Notes: a model not told the origin generated them from the sequence alone. A stretch of 64,000 nt of DNA from Salisapilia sapeloensis (GCA_023334545.1 JAADVB010000053.1:24282-88281), one strand, 5' to 3'. Positions 1 to 12,281 are shown, counted from the first letter of the stretch. Numbers and translations: made by a program.

Positions 1-173
1 AAGATTTTCCACGCGCCATACAGGTCGAGTACCGAGTCACGGCAGCTGCGGATGAATTTGACGCAGCAGGAGGAAGTGTCTGGCTCTGCATAGGCACGTA
101 TGTTCTCCTCCAGCTCTGTTGTCAGAGGATGCAGCGAATTGGAGAGACGATAGGGAGTAGCGTAGCCTAACAT
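1..173 (-). CDS. 5' end of an unknown protein-coding gene (partial)
   Basis: Read on the minus strand from an ATG at 173, the frame stays open for about 57 codons to the window edge. It begins MLGYATPYRLSNSLHPLTTE and later contains a Cys-Cys pair and the stretch FIRSCRDSVLDLYGAW. Composition looks coding, with an amphipathic acidic segment (ELEENIRAYAEPDT). I do not recognise the family and the rest lies outside the window. The call rests only on an uninterrupted frame with a start codon next to a non-coding repeat-bearing gap. Confidence 0.4.
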   Translation of the reverse strand, partial: MLGYATPYRLSNSLHPLTTELEENIRAYAEPDTSSCCVKFIRSCRDSVLDLYGAWKI

Positions 174-497
174 GGAATGTGCATGTACTTGACGATGCTT
201 TATTTAGGTTGTGTTGACGGACGGAAGAGAGTATTAGTGCGAGAGATCACTCGATGTGTAGAATCCATGGTGATCTTCCGGCATGTCGTTTCAAGATTCC
301 ACTATCCAGACGTATCCGGATGTAGACGACTGAATCCGCCAGGTTTCCATAGGAATGGCATCATGAGAAGAAGATACATTCCTTTTGAAACGTAGGCCGT
401 CTTCGCACTGGATAGTGATTCGGCAAAATTACGGAGTCTCATTTTGTAATTCTGTTCATGATCATCTAACCGGGCAATTCGGCATTCACTGAGAATA

Positions 498-1051
498 GCC
501 GATTTTGCTTTGCCACTTACCATCGGAAACCTAGCGTAGCGCTTTAATACAATTTCCCCCTTGTCTGCAATCAGGAAGAAACGATCTTCGAGAGGACTTC
601 AAGGCACGCCTGATACTCGAGATACGCAAATGTGCAAATGTGCAAATGCGCGTGAAAGACTCAGTGAGTTCTTCGCTTTACTTGCGCTATTGAGCTCTTC
701 GCTTTTATTTCGGAACAGACAGAGTACAGTGATGGACGAAATGATTGAGCGATATTTATGATTCGCACTGTACCTCGTCCCACTAAAATGGCAAAGAGCT
801 CAATACCGCAAGTAAATCGAATAAAACTTCAACTTGAATGATATCGTCGAGAAGCCACGATATGCTCGACGCCATTCCCCACTGGAGCATGACAAAGGAA
901 CAAACGATATACGTGGAAAGCGAAGTGATAGTAGGGCGAATCGCCAGACTTGGGCATTGTTTTCTAGTACAGCCTTTGTGTTTTTGTGCATAAAATGCTT
1001 CTTATTCCTCGCATTACCCGATTATACGCTCAACGGACACGGCCTTAGTGG
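498..1051. repeat. Degenerate interspersed repeat with nested palindromes, copy A
   Basis: This stretch aligns by eye along most of its length with 54008-54663, starting at GCCGATTTTGCTT and ending near the CTCGCATTA/CTTGCATAA block. Inside it lie two 31-nt inverted arms (672-702 and 791-821), for example TTCGCTTTACTTGCG against CGCAAGTAAATCGAA, 88 nt apart. In the centre is a 44-bp segment (727-770) beginning CAGTG and ending CACTG, flanked by TA on both sides, a layout like a Tc1/mariner-type footprint. No transposase is present. A MITE-like or decayed element is the best reading; family membership is inference. Confidence 0.6.
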
Positions 1052-1119
1052 GTGCACTATTGTTGAGTATACCCTTTCTTCCTTGCCCGAGACACAAGAA
1101 GCTGAAGACAATAGATACC

Positions 1120-1146
1120 TTGACGTCCCATCTGATGGGACGTCAA
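1120..1146. promoter_or_regulatory. Perfect 13-bp inverted repeat upstream of the permease gene
   Basis: TTGACGTCCCATC and GATGGGACGTCAA are perfect reverse complements separated by one T. The site lies about 90 bp before the proposed permease start at 1236. TGACGTC resembles bZIP/CREB-type half sites, so an operator for a dimeric factor is possible. It could equally be the end of a decayed element, since the repeat lies just to its left. The palindrome is seen; its role is not. Confidence 0.4.
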
Positions 1147-1235
1147 CTTCAATAGCGGGTACGTGACTGGTACACTATCTGATTCGTTTGCTCAACCATC
1201 TCACATTCCATTCGACTGTCGTCAATCTTCCTCCC

Positions 1236-2691
1236 ATGTCGACCTCCGATCGTACGGACGATGGGCCTCCCTCCATGGTCAAGACGGGTATCTACAAGTA
1301 TGAACGCAATAGGATGAGCGACGAGTTCTTTTCCCCCGGACCTCAGAGGTACCATTCCTACATGCTCATCAATCCATCCGAGTCTGATTACACCTCCTAG
1401 CACACTGCGCACAGCGAGTCTTTCGTCCGCCGTCTTCAATTTAGTCAGCACTATCATCGGCGGAGGTGTACTCTCCCTCCCGTACGCCTTCGACAAGTGT
1501 GGCATCGTCCTCGCCGTCTTCTTCATGCTCCTGTGTGCCGCTGCTGCCAACTTCAGTCTGTACGTCCTCGTAAGCTCCAGCCGTCGAGGCCGTGCCAAGT
1601 CATACGAAGAGGTGGTTCGAGCAGCTTTGGGGGAGAAAGCAGGCACCTTTGCGCTTGTGATCCTCGTGCTGCTCACCTTCACGACGCTCATTGCATACGC
1701 TATCTTGACCAAGGACTTTGTCACGAGTCTCGGCTCCCACTTCATCTTCGGTCGAGAGGTAACAACGAGAGAAGCGAACGTCATGACCATCGTATGCATC
1801 ACGCTCATCTCCCCCATGCTCTTCGCCCGTACGATGGACGCACTGCGGTTCACGTCAGTCATGAGTCTCCTGTCGGTGCTCATTCTAGCCATCGCAGTCG
1901 TGACTCGCGCCGTCCAGAGCGTCACAGACATGCCGATGGAGGAGAGGCAGCCTCTCAAAATCTGGCCGACCAGTTGGCTGGATGCGCTGTACGCCTTCCC
2001 GATCATCAGCGTCTCGTTCCAATGCCACTTTAACGTCCTCCCAGTCTACCGTGAGCTGCATAAGCCCACTCGTCGTCGCCTCAAGCTGGTCGTGAGTGCT
2101 ACTGTCTTCTCCTCCTGGCTCTTCTACCTTGTCGTCGGAGCGGCTGGCTATCTCTTTGCGTATCAAATGCCAGAAGGCGTCCAAGGTGACATTCTACAGA
2201 ACTTTGATGTGGACGATCTGCTTATCAACGTCGGTCGCTTCGGTCTACTCGTGACGATTCTGCTGAGCATGCCTCTGGTCATCCAGCCATGCCGCACCAA
2301 CACCCTCCACCTGATCAAGAAGCTGCTGGTGTGGTGGAAGACGCGTTCGTCCGTGACGGAGGAAGAGCGTCAGTCTCTCATGAACCACGTCCCGAACGGC
2401 GGTATCGGACGTACGAGTGCTGCGAGTATCCACGTCATCTTGACCGTCGGTATCATCGTCAGTGTGCTGGCGCTGGCACTTATCCTCCCAGGCGTCGCTG
2501 TCGTGTGGAACGTCATGGGCTCCACGGTTGGTCTCATGGTATCCTACGTCCTCCCTTGCATCTCGTACGTCTACATCCGCACGGAGAAGCCTCAGTCCGA
2601 CAGTCGAAAGGTAGCAGCATGGACGATCTTCGTCTGTAGCGCTATGCTCAGCGTCATGTGCACCGTCCAGTCGTTTGCTGCCATCTTCTAG
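1236..2691 (+). CDS. Amino acid transporter, AAAP (Aa_trans, SLC36/SLC38-like) family
   Basis: Two exons, 1236-1348 and 1401-2691, joined over a 52-nt GT-AG intron with a CTGAT branch site, give 467 residues. The join restores the family hallmark FNLVSTIIGGGVLSLPYAF right after the junction, which decides the start at MSTSDRTDDG instead of the internal ATG at 1525. About eleven hydrophobic segments follow, including the run around LFYLVVGAAGYLFAY and a C-terminal helix ending at SFAAIF. The family moves neutral amino acids across plasma or vacuolar membranes, usually with protons or sodium. Substrate and membrane cannot be told from sequence. The next gene is convergent, with its stop only 73 bp away. 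Confidence 0.9.
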
Positions 2692-2763
2692 TTGGATACT
2701 CGTGATATAAAAGAACTGAAATGGAAAAAGTGATCTTTAACGACCTGTATCTCGTTTCGTTCG

Positions 2764-3954
2764 TTACGTGTCTACGTGGACACCTCTTAACGCCCCGTTC
2801 TCTTGCATTACACCTAGCAGCTCCTTGGCGTTTGTATCATGTGGGGCTGCGAGTTCTAGCCACTTGCGTGCCAAGTCGACGTCATGCGGCACTTGGCCGT
2901 AGCCACGTCGGTACATTTGCGCGAGGTTGACCATCGCCATGACAAAACCTTGATCTGCAGCTCGACGGAAGAGCGTCTCGGCCTGCAGACTATCTGGTCG
3001 AACGCCATCGCCGGTGAGGAATATGTAGCCGAGGTTGAACTGGGCGGTCGCGACGCCTCGTGCCGCTGCTTCCGTGTACAGCTCGATGGCCTTGGTCTTG
3101 TTCTGTGACACGCCTCGACCGTGGTAGTAGCGCTCTCCTAGCTTAGCCTTGGCTTGCGGGTCGCCCATCTCCGCGGCCTTGATCAGCCACCTGACTGCCT
3201 CCGTTTCATTCTACAAGAGCGTGAGGGTGAATGTAAGAGATACAGTGGACGGTACAAGTACTTTGGGAGCGCCTCGACCATCTGCATACATGTTGGAGAC
3301 GTTGAGGAAGGCAGGAGGGAGGTTCTTTTCGGCGCACTTCTTGAAGAGTTCAAACGCTCGTCGTTCATTCTTCTTTACGCCGTCGCCTGTGCTAAGAGCG
3401 TTCGCGTAGGCAAACATGCCCCAGTCATGTCCGTCGTTTGCTAGCTGTTGCATGTTAATATGATGGTTTAGAGACTCGGGAGTTGGATGAGTTTCTACCT
3501 CTCTAAAGTATTGATTGGCACGATCTACTTGTGGAGATGGAAGGCCTGTAGATGGTGCATATGGAGTTAATAAAAGTTAGAGGAGATGGGAATTTTATGT
3601 GACGCACCGATCCCCTTCTTCATGCACATGGCGTAGCTGTATTTGGCTGGATTATTTCCCTGTATGTAGATATAAGAGGTCATGGGTTTGGATATGAGAT
3701 GCATGCATTGGGAAGACACCTTTTCGATGGCTATTTTCCAAAGGTGGATGGCCTTTTGGACTTCTGTCGGATCGCTGTCCGAGTTCGAGTAGATCATGTT
3801 AGCTACTTGACAGAACTGGAAGCCATTACGCAGTCTGGCAACAAAGTCGGAGGATTGGAACTAGACCATCCGATCAACATGACAATTTCTAGCACAGGTC
3901 GACAGGTAGATAAGGTACCTGCTCCAGACTCGAGTCTCGACCAAGTGCTCTCAT
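2764..3954 (-). CDS. Sel1-like repeat protein
   Basis: Five introns, each about 50-65 nt, are needed to join exons from an ATG at 3954 (MRALGRDSSLEQ) to the stop at 2764. The product shows at least four Sel1/TPR-like units, for example AKAKLGERYYHGRGVSQNK, AQFNLGYIFLTGDGV and AMVNLAQMYRRGYGQVPHD, with the usual G-x-G-V turns. One 54-nt intron (about 3447-3500) has no stop and a length divisible by three. Removing it restores canonical Sel1 spacing (YFRELANDGHDWGMFAYAN), so splicing is favoured. Sel1 repeats are helical scaffolds for protein interaction, as in ERAD adaptors. No signal peptide or membrane segment is visible, so a specific role is not claimed. Confidence 0.8.
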
Positions 3955-4253
3955 TTGCGATAAAACATGTCCAAATTCCTATTTCTTTGAGCTTATTCTC
4001 TTACACTGCATGCATCTAGATATCATATCCAACCTGAGCACCTTGTTGCCGCTTTGCGATCCGGCGCTGCCGCATATAGCCGACCAAGCGCTTCATGCCT
4101 CGAGACCGAGATCAACTTTTGTTTTATTGTTCCTTTCTCGCGTTTTCCACCAATCCAATCTCTTCGTTTTGATTAACCACCAATGAAAGACCACCATCCG
4201 ACAGCCTCAAGCAGCCATACAGCTACTTTACAGCCTTTGCGATCGCCAGCAGC

Positions 4254-6281
4254 ATGCCGACGGTCGGTGTCAAGCGCGATGAGCTCTTCGCTGCCATGCA
4301 GCAAACGTACACGGACGACGAGTTCGACAAACTCTGCTTCGAGTTCGGCATCGAGCTCGATGACATCACGAGCGAGCGACAGCTCCTCCAGCGCGAGCAA
4401 GGCGAGCAAGCGCAAGGAGGCGAAGACGCTGTCATCTACAAGATCGACGTCCCTGCGAACCGGTACGACTTGTTGTGCGTGGAAGGTCTAGCTCGTGCCC
4501 TCCGAATTTTCCTCCAGAAGGAGTCTCCCCCGACGTTCCAGATCAAGCCTCGATCCGGTGGTAATCACAAGCTCCATGTCAAGTCTAGCACGCAGGTGCG
4601 TTCCTATCGTCTTTGTATTGCACTAGTCAGGAGATTTATGTGTTGATGAGTAGCAAGTGCGTCCGTACATGGTGTCTGCCATCCTCCGCAACGTCCGCTT
4701 CACGCAAGAGCGTTACGACAGGTGCCTTCTAGCATTCATTTATTCCTATCTAGACACATAACTGATCTCTTTCGTGTCAATGTAGCTTTATTGATCTCCA
4801 GGACAAGCTTCACCAGAACATTTGTCGTCGCCGTACGCTCGTGTCGATCGGAACGCACGACTTGGACACGACTGAAGGTCCTTTCACCTACTCTGTACGC
4901 TCTCTCTTCTGCATCTTTGTATAGAAGCATCCTAATGATACACACGTAGGCTGAAGCACCGCAGGAGATCAACTTTGTGCCGTTGGGTCAGTCGAAAGAG
5001 TTCATGTCGAAAGACTTGTTGGATATGTACAAGACCGACCCGGCGTACAAGCACTTGAAGACGTATCCGGACATTATCTACGACTCACCCGTGTACCCAG
5101 TCTTTAAGGACAAGAACGACACGGTCCTGTCCATGCCTCCGATCATCAACAGCGAGCACTCGAAGATTACGTTGGACACGAAGAACGTCTTGTTCGACGT
5201 GACGGCGACGGACATTACCAAGGCCAAGATCGTCCTGAATACGATCATCGCCATGTTCTCCGAGTACTGCGCTGAGCCTTTTAGCGTCGAGCCAGTGGAT
5301 GTCGTGTACGAAGACGCCTCGCACGGCAAGTCGGAGACGACGCCGGACATGAGCCACCGTCTCGTGGAGGTGGAAGTGAAGGACATTTTCTCCATGCTCT
5401 TCGGCAAGAACCAACCTGTTGACTTGGACGTCGATCGTATCTGTCAGCTGTGTGACAAGATGCAGTTGGGAGCCGAGAAGAAGGGAGACGACAAGATTGT
5501 TGTGGATGTGCCTCCTACGCGTTCCGACATTCTGCATCCTGTGGATGTCATGGAAGACGTCGGCATCGCATATGGCTTCAACAACATCCCACTCACGATC
5601 CCTCAGACCATGACGATCGGTCAGCCGCAGGAATTGAATAAACTCGGAGATTCGTTACGTGAAGAGATCAGTCGAGCAGGGTACATGGAGCTACTGACTC
5701 ATGGTCTGTGCTCTCACGACGAGAACTTTGCGTTCTTACGTCGGCAGGATGATGGCAAGAGTGCCGTCGTCTTGTCTAACCCCGCGACAATCGAGTTTGA
5801 AGTCGTACGAACGTCGCTTATGCCAGGCGTCCTCAAGACGCTTCAGAACAACAAGAGCATATCTGTCAAGGAAGGACTCAAGCTCTTTGAAGTGTCCGAC
5901 GTCGTGCTACTAGATGAAGACTCGGATGTCGGAGCACATAACGACCGACGCATCTGCGCTTCGTACACTGGTCACACGGACGGCTTCGAGGTCATCCACG
6001 GACTCGTCGATCGGATCATGCAGCTGCTGGACATTCGTGCCGTGGTGGAGAACCCATCCGAGGCGCAGAAGGCGGCGCAGAGCTATGAAGTCGTGCCGTC
6101 TGATCGCGAAACGTTCTTCCCTGGACGCTGTGCAGATATCATCCTGTACTCGCGCAAGGACGGGAAGGAGACGAAGCAGACGCTTGGATCCTTTGGTGTG
6201 TTGCACCCAGAGGTGTTGCGCAGCTTCGAGCTCATTTACCCGACGTCTGTGCTCGAGATGGAGCTCCAGCCATTGGTGTAA
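4254..6281 (+). CDS. FARSB: Cytosolic phenylalanyl-tRNA synthetase, beta subunit
   Basis: Four exons (4254-4595, 4654-4721, 4786-4894, 4950-6281) give 616 residues, near the roughly 590 usual for eukaryotic beta subunits. Visible family signatures are [19 protein letters not shown] near residue 75, the B3/4 region, the B5-type segment [19 protein letters not shown] and the C-terminal core with [14 protein letters not shown] and [14 protein letters not shown]. The beta subunit pairs with alpha in an alpha2-beta2 enzyme that charges tRNA-Phe. The editing region and the tRNA contact face lie on this chain. The start [12 protein letters not shown] matches other FARSB N termini. No defects were seen. 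Confidence 0.96.
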
Positions 6282-6383
6282 TGAAAGAGCTATGAATAGC
6301 AAGACGGAAATAGCTGTCGAGATGCGAGTAGTCAAGAGAGAGGAGTAGAAGGCAATAAGACTACGTTTGCATTTTCAAAAGGC

Positions 6384-7003
6384 ATGTCTTCCAAGGATCA
6401 CGAGCTAGATGAACTAAATGATGCCATGGTGGTGTGCAACCCGCTTACCTACGGTCAGAAGACCAATTGGTATCTGCTCTTTTGGTCTTGTAGACACTTG
6501 TGTTAGGTCGTCTTATCGGTTCCTTTGGATGTAGGTCGTCTACCAATGCAGCGGCCAGACAGACCGCTGCTCAAGAGGCAGAGTACGCTAGTAAGCTTCC
6601 GAATCAGTTCGTACTGACGGACAAACGAGACCAGCAACGAGCTTTTGCTGCAGCTGCAGAGGCGGCGAAGCATCCGCCGAGACCATTGCGACCGGATACG
6701 CTTGATTCACCCGAACGAAAGAGTGATCGTGGAGAGCAGAGATTGTTGCCGGAGGAAGTGGTTTCAAATCAGCAGAACGCTAGGATTCCAAAGGCGAAAC
6801 GGAGTAATATGGATGGAGTCTTGAGAGGTATACCGAGAGATAGCTCGGAGCTCAAGTCGACGCAAGGTGATGCGTATGAATACTGCAACGAGATGGATCG
6901 TATGAATCGCGATAAGAATACTGAGCACTTTCGCAAGCGTGACGCGTACTCGGAATACGTCGAGGCGAGAGCTCGATTCAGTAAGATGCATAGTGTCAAT
7001 TAG
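6384..7003 (+). CDS. Hypothetical protein, probably one intron
   Basis: The long frame downstream of about 6507 encodes a basic, Arg/Gln/Ala-rich C-terminal part (about 165 residues) ending RFSKMHSVN. A plausible first exon begins at an ATG at 6384 (MSSKDHELDELNDAM). Joining TACG to GTCGTCTTATC over a 53-nt GT-AG intron (about 6454-6506) keeps frame, but other donor/acceptor pairs also fit. No recognised domain was found; the second half is charged, predicted helical and low in hydrophobic residues. The 3' end is convergent with the next gene, 91 bp away. Existence as a gene is likely; the exon structure is uncertain. Confidence 0.5.
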
Positions 7004-7094
7004 CATGCAGCTAGTCTCTAAAGAACTGGTACTCTACATTAAACTGCTTATGGCTATCGTTTCTCTTGCTCTATTGTCTTTACAGTTCCATAAC

Positions 7095-9560
7095 TCATTC
7101 TGCGTCTTGCACGCTTCTCGTCGCACTATGATACGATTCCTCCGCTCCACTGTCCTTGTCTTCGATGGGCTCACCTTCCGTCTTTATGGCCGATTCTTCC
7201 TCTTCTTCAGCAACACCAGGATGGACAGAGGGATCCGCCGCTAACGCAATTGAAGACAGAGACTCTGCTTGGGCAAGCTAAGAATGGTGTCCGTCAATAC
7301 TGATGAGGAACTTATGCATGGAATATAGAATCGCTACCTGCTGCTTGGCATCTGCTAACGCTGCAAAAAGAAAGTCTTGATGCTTTTCAAAGTCCTTCTT
7401 TCCACGAGAGCTGGCAAGACGATGGATACCGTTATTCATGTCCTGATTGTCATCGCTGCTCTGTAAGCCGTCCTCTCGACGTCCTTTGCCATTCACTTTC
7501 CTCGTTTGCTGTCGTTTGTCTTTTACAATGCCCCTCTTCCCCGTATGTCTTGTGCTTGCATTATTTGTCTCCGGGAGACGCTGCACGGCTGTATAAGGAT
7601 TCTTAATGGAACGCTTCATGGCGCTTGTGTCCGTTTGAGCAACTAGTTCGGACACAGAGCCGACTGCTTTACTGATCGAAGCGTCGTTGCTAGAATGAGC
7701 CAACCTGGAGATGACATCGGCTTGATGCTTCTTGGATTTTTCAGTCCGTCGTTGAGCATGCTCCAGAGCTGTCGCAGTCTCGATCATGTACTGTAGAGGA
7801 TGACCAGTAAGCCCAACTTTACCCTCAGACAGCTCTTGCAAGTATGCTTCCTCTTTGCCAAGCGTAGAACTCTGCTTTTTGATTGTCGAAGTTGGAGGTA
7901 TGTTGTCCATAGATAGAGCAGGCAGCGTCGGTGCTGATGGAAATCGATTAAGCGACAATACCTTGTCACTCACCGATAAACCTGGCAATGTTTCCCCCTG
8001 CTCATGATGAAAGTGTGATACGGGTTTCCACGCGGATGCCGGAGGTTTCTCCTTTCTCCTCGAATTGCTGAATTCAATGCAAGAGACGCTCCCATTCATC
8101 ATGTTGTTCTCTAGTGCTGCATCAAGTGGATCAAGCGGGTCTAGCATTTTGCTCCGCTCCGTGCGATGCCAAGTTGGTCGTAGAATAGCTGGCGCAGACT
8201 GTCGGATAGAATTACTTTCCAACGAAGTTGTCATGTAGTCAGAGTATACAAGGCAGCAGCGTTCACACATGTAAGCTTGTTTATGAAGGAATAGCGGATC
8301 ATATCGATGACGTTCGAGTTCTTCCGCTGTCAAGGACGGATGTAAGAATTTCAGCACGGGAGGTACCAGTAGTTCCTTTTCATCTAGTCTCGTATGCTGC
8401 GTTTTTCCGGCAATGTATGAATTCCGCTTCGCATGTTCATGAAAATGCATGATTCCAAAACCAACTCCGCCGGCGGCATCTATCAATTGCTGGTCTGGCG
8501 GCCACTCTATAGCGAGTCCGTCTTTGTCATTCACTTTCCACTTCAAAAAACGAAGAAACCGCATGAAATGTTCCAGCACTGCCTTGTACGGAACTGGCAT
8601 TAGCCTTCCATCAGATATGACTTGACCACAACTTGTGCATCTTTTCTCGTCCTCATCATTTGCTGTCACAAAGCTGTCGGAAGCTTTCATTTTCAATGGG
8701 GTGGGAATTGCTTTCGCATCGCCGACTATATCTAAAGGCTTTATCGGAGCACCTGATGCACTCGTATCCAAAAGCCTCATCGATGAGCACCATAGCAACC
8801 ACAAACGATCCTCCGAGTCGTTCTTAAGATGCAGTACCATTCGTGCTATCCTGTATTTGTGGTACGAAACTTTGGTGACATGTTCCACAACGCGCTCACA
8901 TAGCTGCTGAACATCGCCTGGTAACATGGCTCCACGGATCGGCTCCGTCCGCGCACTGACCTCATCACCGTCGAATGTAACAGCTCGTTCGAATGCGCTG
9001 TACCTTTGGTCATGAACGTTCTTGCTGTTCACGCGACGTTCAAGTAAGCACACTTTTGGTGACCAAATGACTCGGATGGATGTGTTTGTCGATCCCTTCG
9101 GAAGCACAAACTTCTGCAGGATACCATTAGGCATCTTTTGTCGATTGTAGAGAAACTCTCGAAGCATGCTTGCAGTAAAGTACTCGATGACAGTATTGAC
9201 GCTCGTACCTGGATCATCATCGAAGCCTGGCACTGGGGAAGACGCCGACGAAGATGACAGTTGAGATGGCACATTAGGATTCCCCAAGTAAATGTAGTAC
9301 GCGACAATGTCAGTGGGACTCTTGGATTTAGTGAACTCGTGCTCAATCTGGGGGTTTGTCAGGTTCGATCGGTTCTTGCGTTTAATTTTGCCCGTGCGAA
9401 GGCTGCTAAAGTACCACGCTGACGGTTGTGTCGACCGAAAGAGTATCGTAGATGGAATGAAAACACGTTCTGGCCCACCTCCAAACTCATCTTTGCACCA
9501 GAGAAAGTAAAACAAATTCTCAATGAGGCCATCTCCTTCCAGCGGTAGCGGCGTCGACAT
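7095..9560 (-). CDS. Conserved-looking protein of unknown function with a possible zinc-binding CxxC pair
   Basis: Exon 1 runs from the ATG at 9560 to 7338 and is joined over a 60-nt intron (7278-7337) to exon 2 (7277-7095), giving 801 residues. I do not recognise the family. The N-terminal 450 residues look globular (LIENLFYFLWCKDEFGGGP, IVAYYIYLGNPNVPSQ, FTASMLREFLYNRQKMP). CTSCG at about residue 304 and CERCC about 125 residues later could chelate zinc. From about residue 480 it is Ser/Lys-rich and probably disordered. The second exon ends with an acidic stretch (VAEEEEES). It is divergent from the TPR gene, with 111 bp between start codons, so the two may share a promoter. Confidence 0.75.
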
Positions 9561-9671
9561 TTACACCAACTATCTGGACCCGTCCCACTGGGCCAACTTC
9601 GATCTATCTTTGTCCAAACGTTACCACCACGGGCCATAGTGGTGTTTCTAATATCAAATTGCGTCTCCAAG

Positions 9672-12174
9672 ATGTCTCTTGCTCCATTACCTTCCACGAT
9701 TCGGGAGGACAGCCCTGAAAAGGCCTCCTCTTCCAAAACTCAAAAAGAGATGGGTGTCCAACACGATCTACAGAAAGCTGCGGATCTATATCGCAAAGGT
9801 CTCGAGATCACGCATCGAGCGACAAGTTATGATGACCAAGTAAGAGCCATCGAAATGTTTAGCTTAGCCATCTCTGTCAGTACAGCTCAGGCCAGATTCT
9901 TCTTAGCAAGAGGGAACTGCTTTCGTGCGATTGGAAACTTTCAGTGTGCTGCAAACGACTACAGTCAGGCGATTACCATAGATGATAAAACTCCTGCGTA
10001 CTATGCAAACAGAGCTGCATGCCGTCGCAAGCTGAACGACTACGTCGGAGCGTTGGAAGATATGACCGCAGCCGTTGATCTAGACATGAAGAAGGGACAA
10101 CATTTTCTTACTAGAGGCCTCCTCTTCGCTGACATTGGGTTCTTACAGGAAGCAATCATTGACTTGACTAAAGCGCTGGAGGAGTCTGCAGCAGAGGAAG
10201 GTGGTAACGGGCGGAGTTCCGCCGGAAGTGGCTTGGGTCCTCGGCTTGAGAGTCGAGCACTGCAAACGCGTGGAACTTGCTTCCGAAAGATTGGCAACAT
10301 GTCCAAATGCATCGATGACCTCCAGAAAGCCATTCAACTCGACACGAGTAACCCAGCGGCATACGCTAGTCTCGGTCAAGCGTATCTTGCGACTAAGAAT
10401 TATGACGACGCTATTGTGCAATACACAGAAGCCATCCATCTCAATAGCTCTATAGCTTCTTACTTTACTCACCTTGGTCTTTGCTACTTTCACAAAGGAG
10501 ACTCGTTTGCACATCAAGCTCTCGATGAGTTTGACCATGCTATCCAACTGAACTGTAAGCCATACGTCCGCTTTTATCGTGGAGCCGTGCACATCGTGCT
10601 AGCATTGGACCTTTTAAAGACTGCTGAGCAGAAGCAGGCGCCTTCCGTGTCCACAAGTAACGCAGAACACACTGACCAGAAGAACGAAACAGCCCCTGAC
10701 AGATTATCATCGCATCCAAAGCGTCCTTCATTTCGAACTACAGCAATTAAGGCTCCGCGAGAGTATGAGGCTGCCATGGAACATCTAAACACCGCGTACG
10801 CAGACTTTAAGACCGCATGGGGGCTTGCACCGAAACAGGCAGATTACCAAGTTGGAATGGCAATCGCGTCACAACTTCTTCAAAAGTATGAAGAGGCAAG
10901 CGCCATCTTGCAGCGTGTGATCGACTCGGAGAAGCATGAAAATGTCAATTTAGTTGCGCTATATCATTCTGCATTGTGTGCTCATCTCTTGAACGATCGC
11001 GAAAGGGCCCTGACGTTGCTATCGGACGCTATTGACGCGCATCCGGACGAAGCACTCTTTTATTTCTCGAGAGGATTGATTCTGCAGGAGATGGCACAGC
11101 ACGAACTTGCGATCACAGACTATACGATCGCAATCGACCTGCACACGGATGCTCCTATAGCTACATGGTACTTTTTGCGAGCCGATAGTCTCTTGCGGCT
11201 CGGAAAGTATCAGGAAGCTGTTGAAGGGTGTACAAGAGCCATTGCAATAGACCCTCATACCGAAATTGGTGTCTACAACACAAGAGGAATGGGTTATCGA
11301 GCTTTAGGAGAACATTTACTAGCTATCGAAGACTTGACGGTATGTCAACATCCACCTATCACTCTACCAGGAAGGTCTTACATCGTCTTTGTGTAGGTTT
11401 GTCTGAAAGCTCATCCTAAATCTGATGTCTTCCACTACCATCGAGGACTGACCTACATGGACGCTCGCCAGTCTTCGAATGCCTTATTGGATTTTAAAGC
11501 TGTGCTTGCTACTCGAACGTCTGACGGCAGGTATCTCTCCATTCGATATATGCACACGAAAGATAATTGATGAATTCATACCGACCGGGTCTAGAATCCT
11601 GTACTATGTAGGTATCAACCACTTTCGGGAGCAGGAGTATGACAACTGCCTTCGGTACCTCCGTTTGTCTTTTGACAATGGACCTCCAGAAGAGCACTTG
11701 TCAGAAATGTACGTAATTGTCTGCAGCTAACGCTTTCTCATCCCTCTCCATGGTTACCACTTGAATAGGTACTACACGATGGGTTTGTCTCTCGCCATTA
11801 CGAATCGAAATGAAGAAGCTGTCGAGTACTTTACGCATGCCCTTGATCATTTACTTGAGTCAACTTTATCGAGTGAAGCACTCCAAGTAACGTACATGCA
11901 TGAACGTGCCAAAGCTCAGCAGCTAAGTAAGAGGTATCGAGAAGCCATTCAGGACTTTACCTACGTCATACGGCACAGTCCGAAGAATGCCCACGCCTAC
12001 TTTCGTCGTGGCTTTGCCTACAAGTCTCTGGGCGATCTACTTCGCGCTGCATCAGACTTGCAAACCGCCAAGCGCTTAGACCCGGAGAACAAGAGTCTCG
12101 CAGTCGAGTACAAGACGATACGACCAGTGGACTGCATCGTACTCTGTCGTCCAGGAGAAGAAAAGGAGTTCTAG
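9672..12174 (+). CDS. Tetratricopeptide repeat protein
   Basis: Four exons with introns after 11340, near 11531 and near 11709 restore one frame from MSLAPLPSTIREDSPE to GEEKEF. The product (about 780 residues) is almost entirely TPR units of 34 residues. Examples are AYYANRAACRRKLNDYVGAL, AYASLGQAYLATKNYDDAI, FYFSRGLILQEMAQHELAI and AYFRRGFAYKSLGDLLRA, with the expected G/A/Y/P spacing; roughly fourteen units are visible. TPR arrays bind partner peptides (chaperones, cilium or transport complexes). No additional domain identifies the pathway. A GTG 33 bp upstream extends the frame but the ATG at 9672 is preferred. Confidence 0.85.
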
Positions 12175-12281
12175 TGGAAAAGAGAGGACAAACGGAAAGA
12201 CTACAATTCGCGACTAAGCGTGTTCATTCACCCTTTCTAGACGCAGCATGAAGCCGCTACTGTTTATACTTGTGGACACTT

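Larger units (their letters stand above)
174..1235. other. Intergenic region with a degenerate repeat
   Basis: No convincing gene. Short frames here overlap a repeat (498-1051) that has a second copy near 54 kb, so they are taken as chance frames. The right part carries a perfect 27-bp inverted repeat (1120-1146) ahead of the amino-acid permease gene. Confidence 0.6.

Noticed and set aside
1149..2006. 285-codon minus-strand frame opposite the permease gene
   Set aside because: It is antisense to a clear transporter, lacks domains and has the Arg/Ser-rich composition of a shadow frame.
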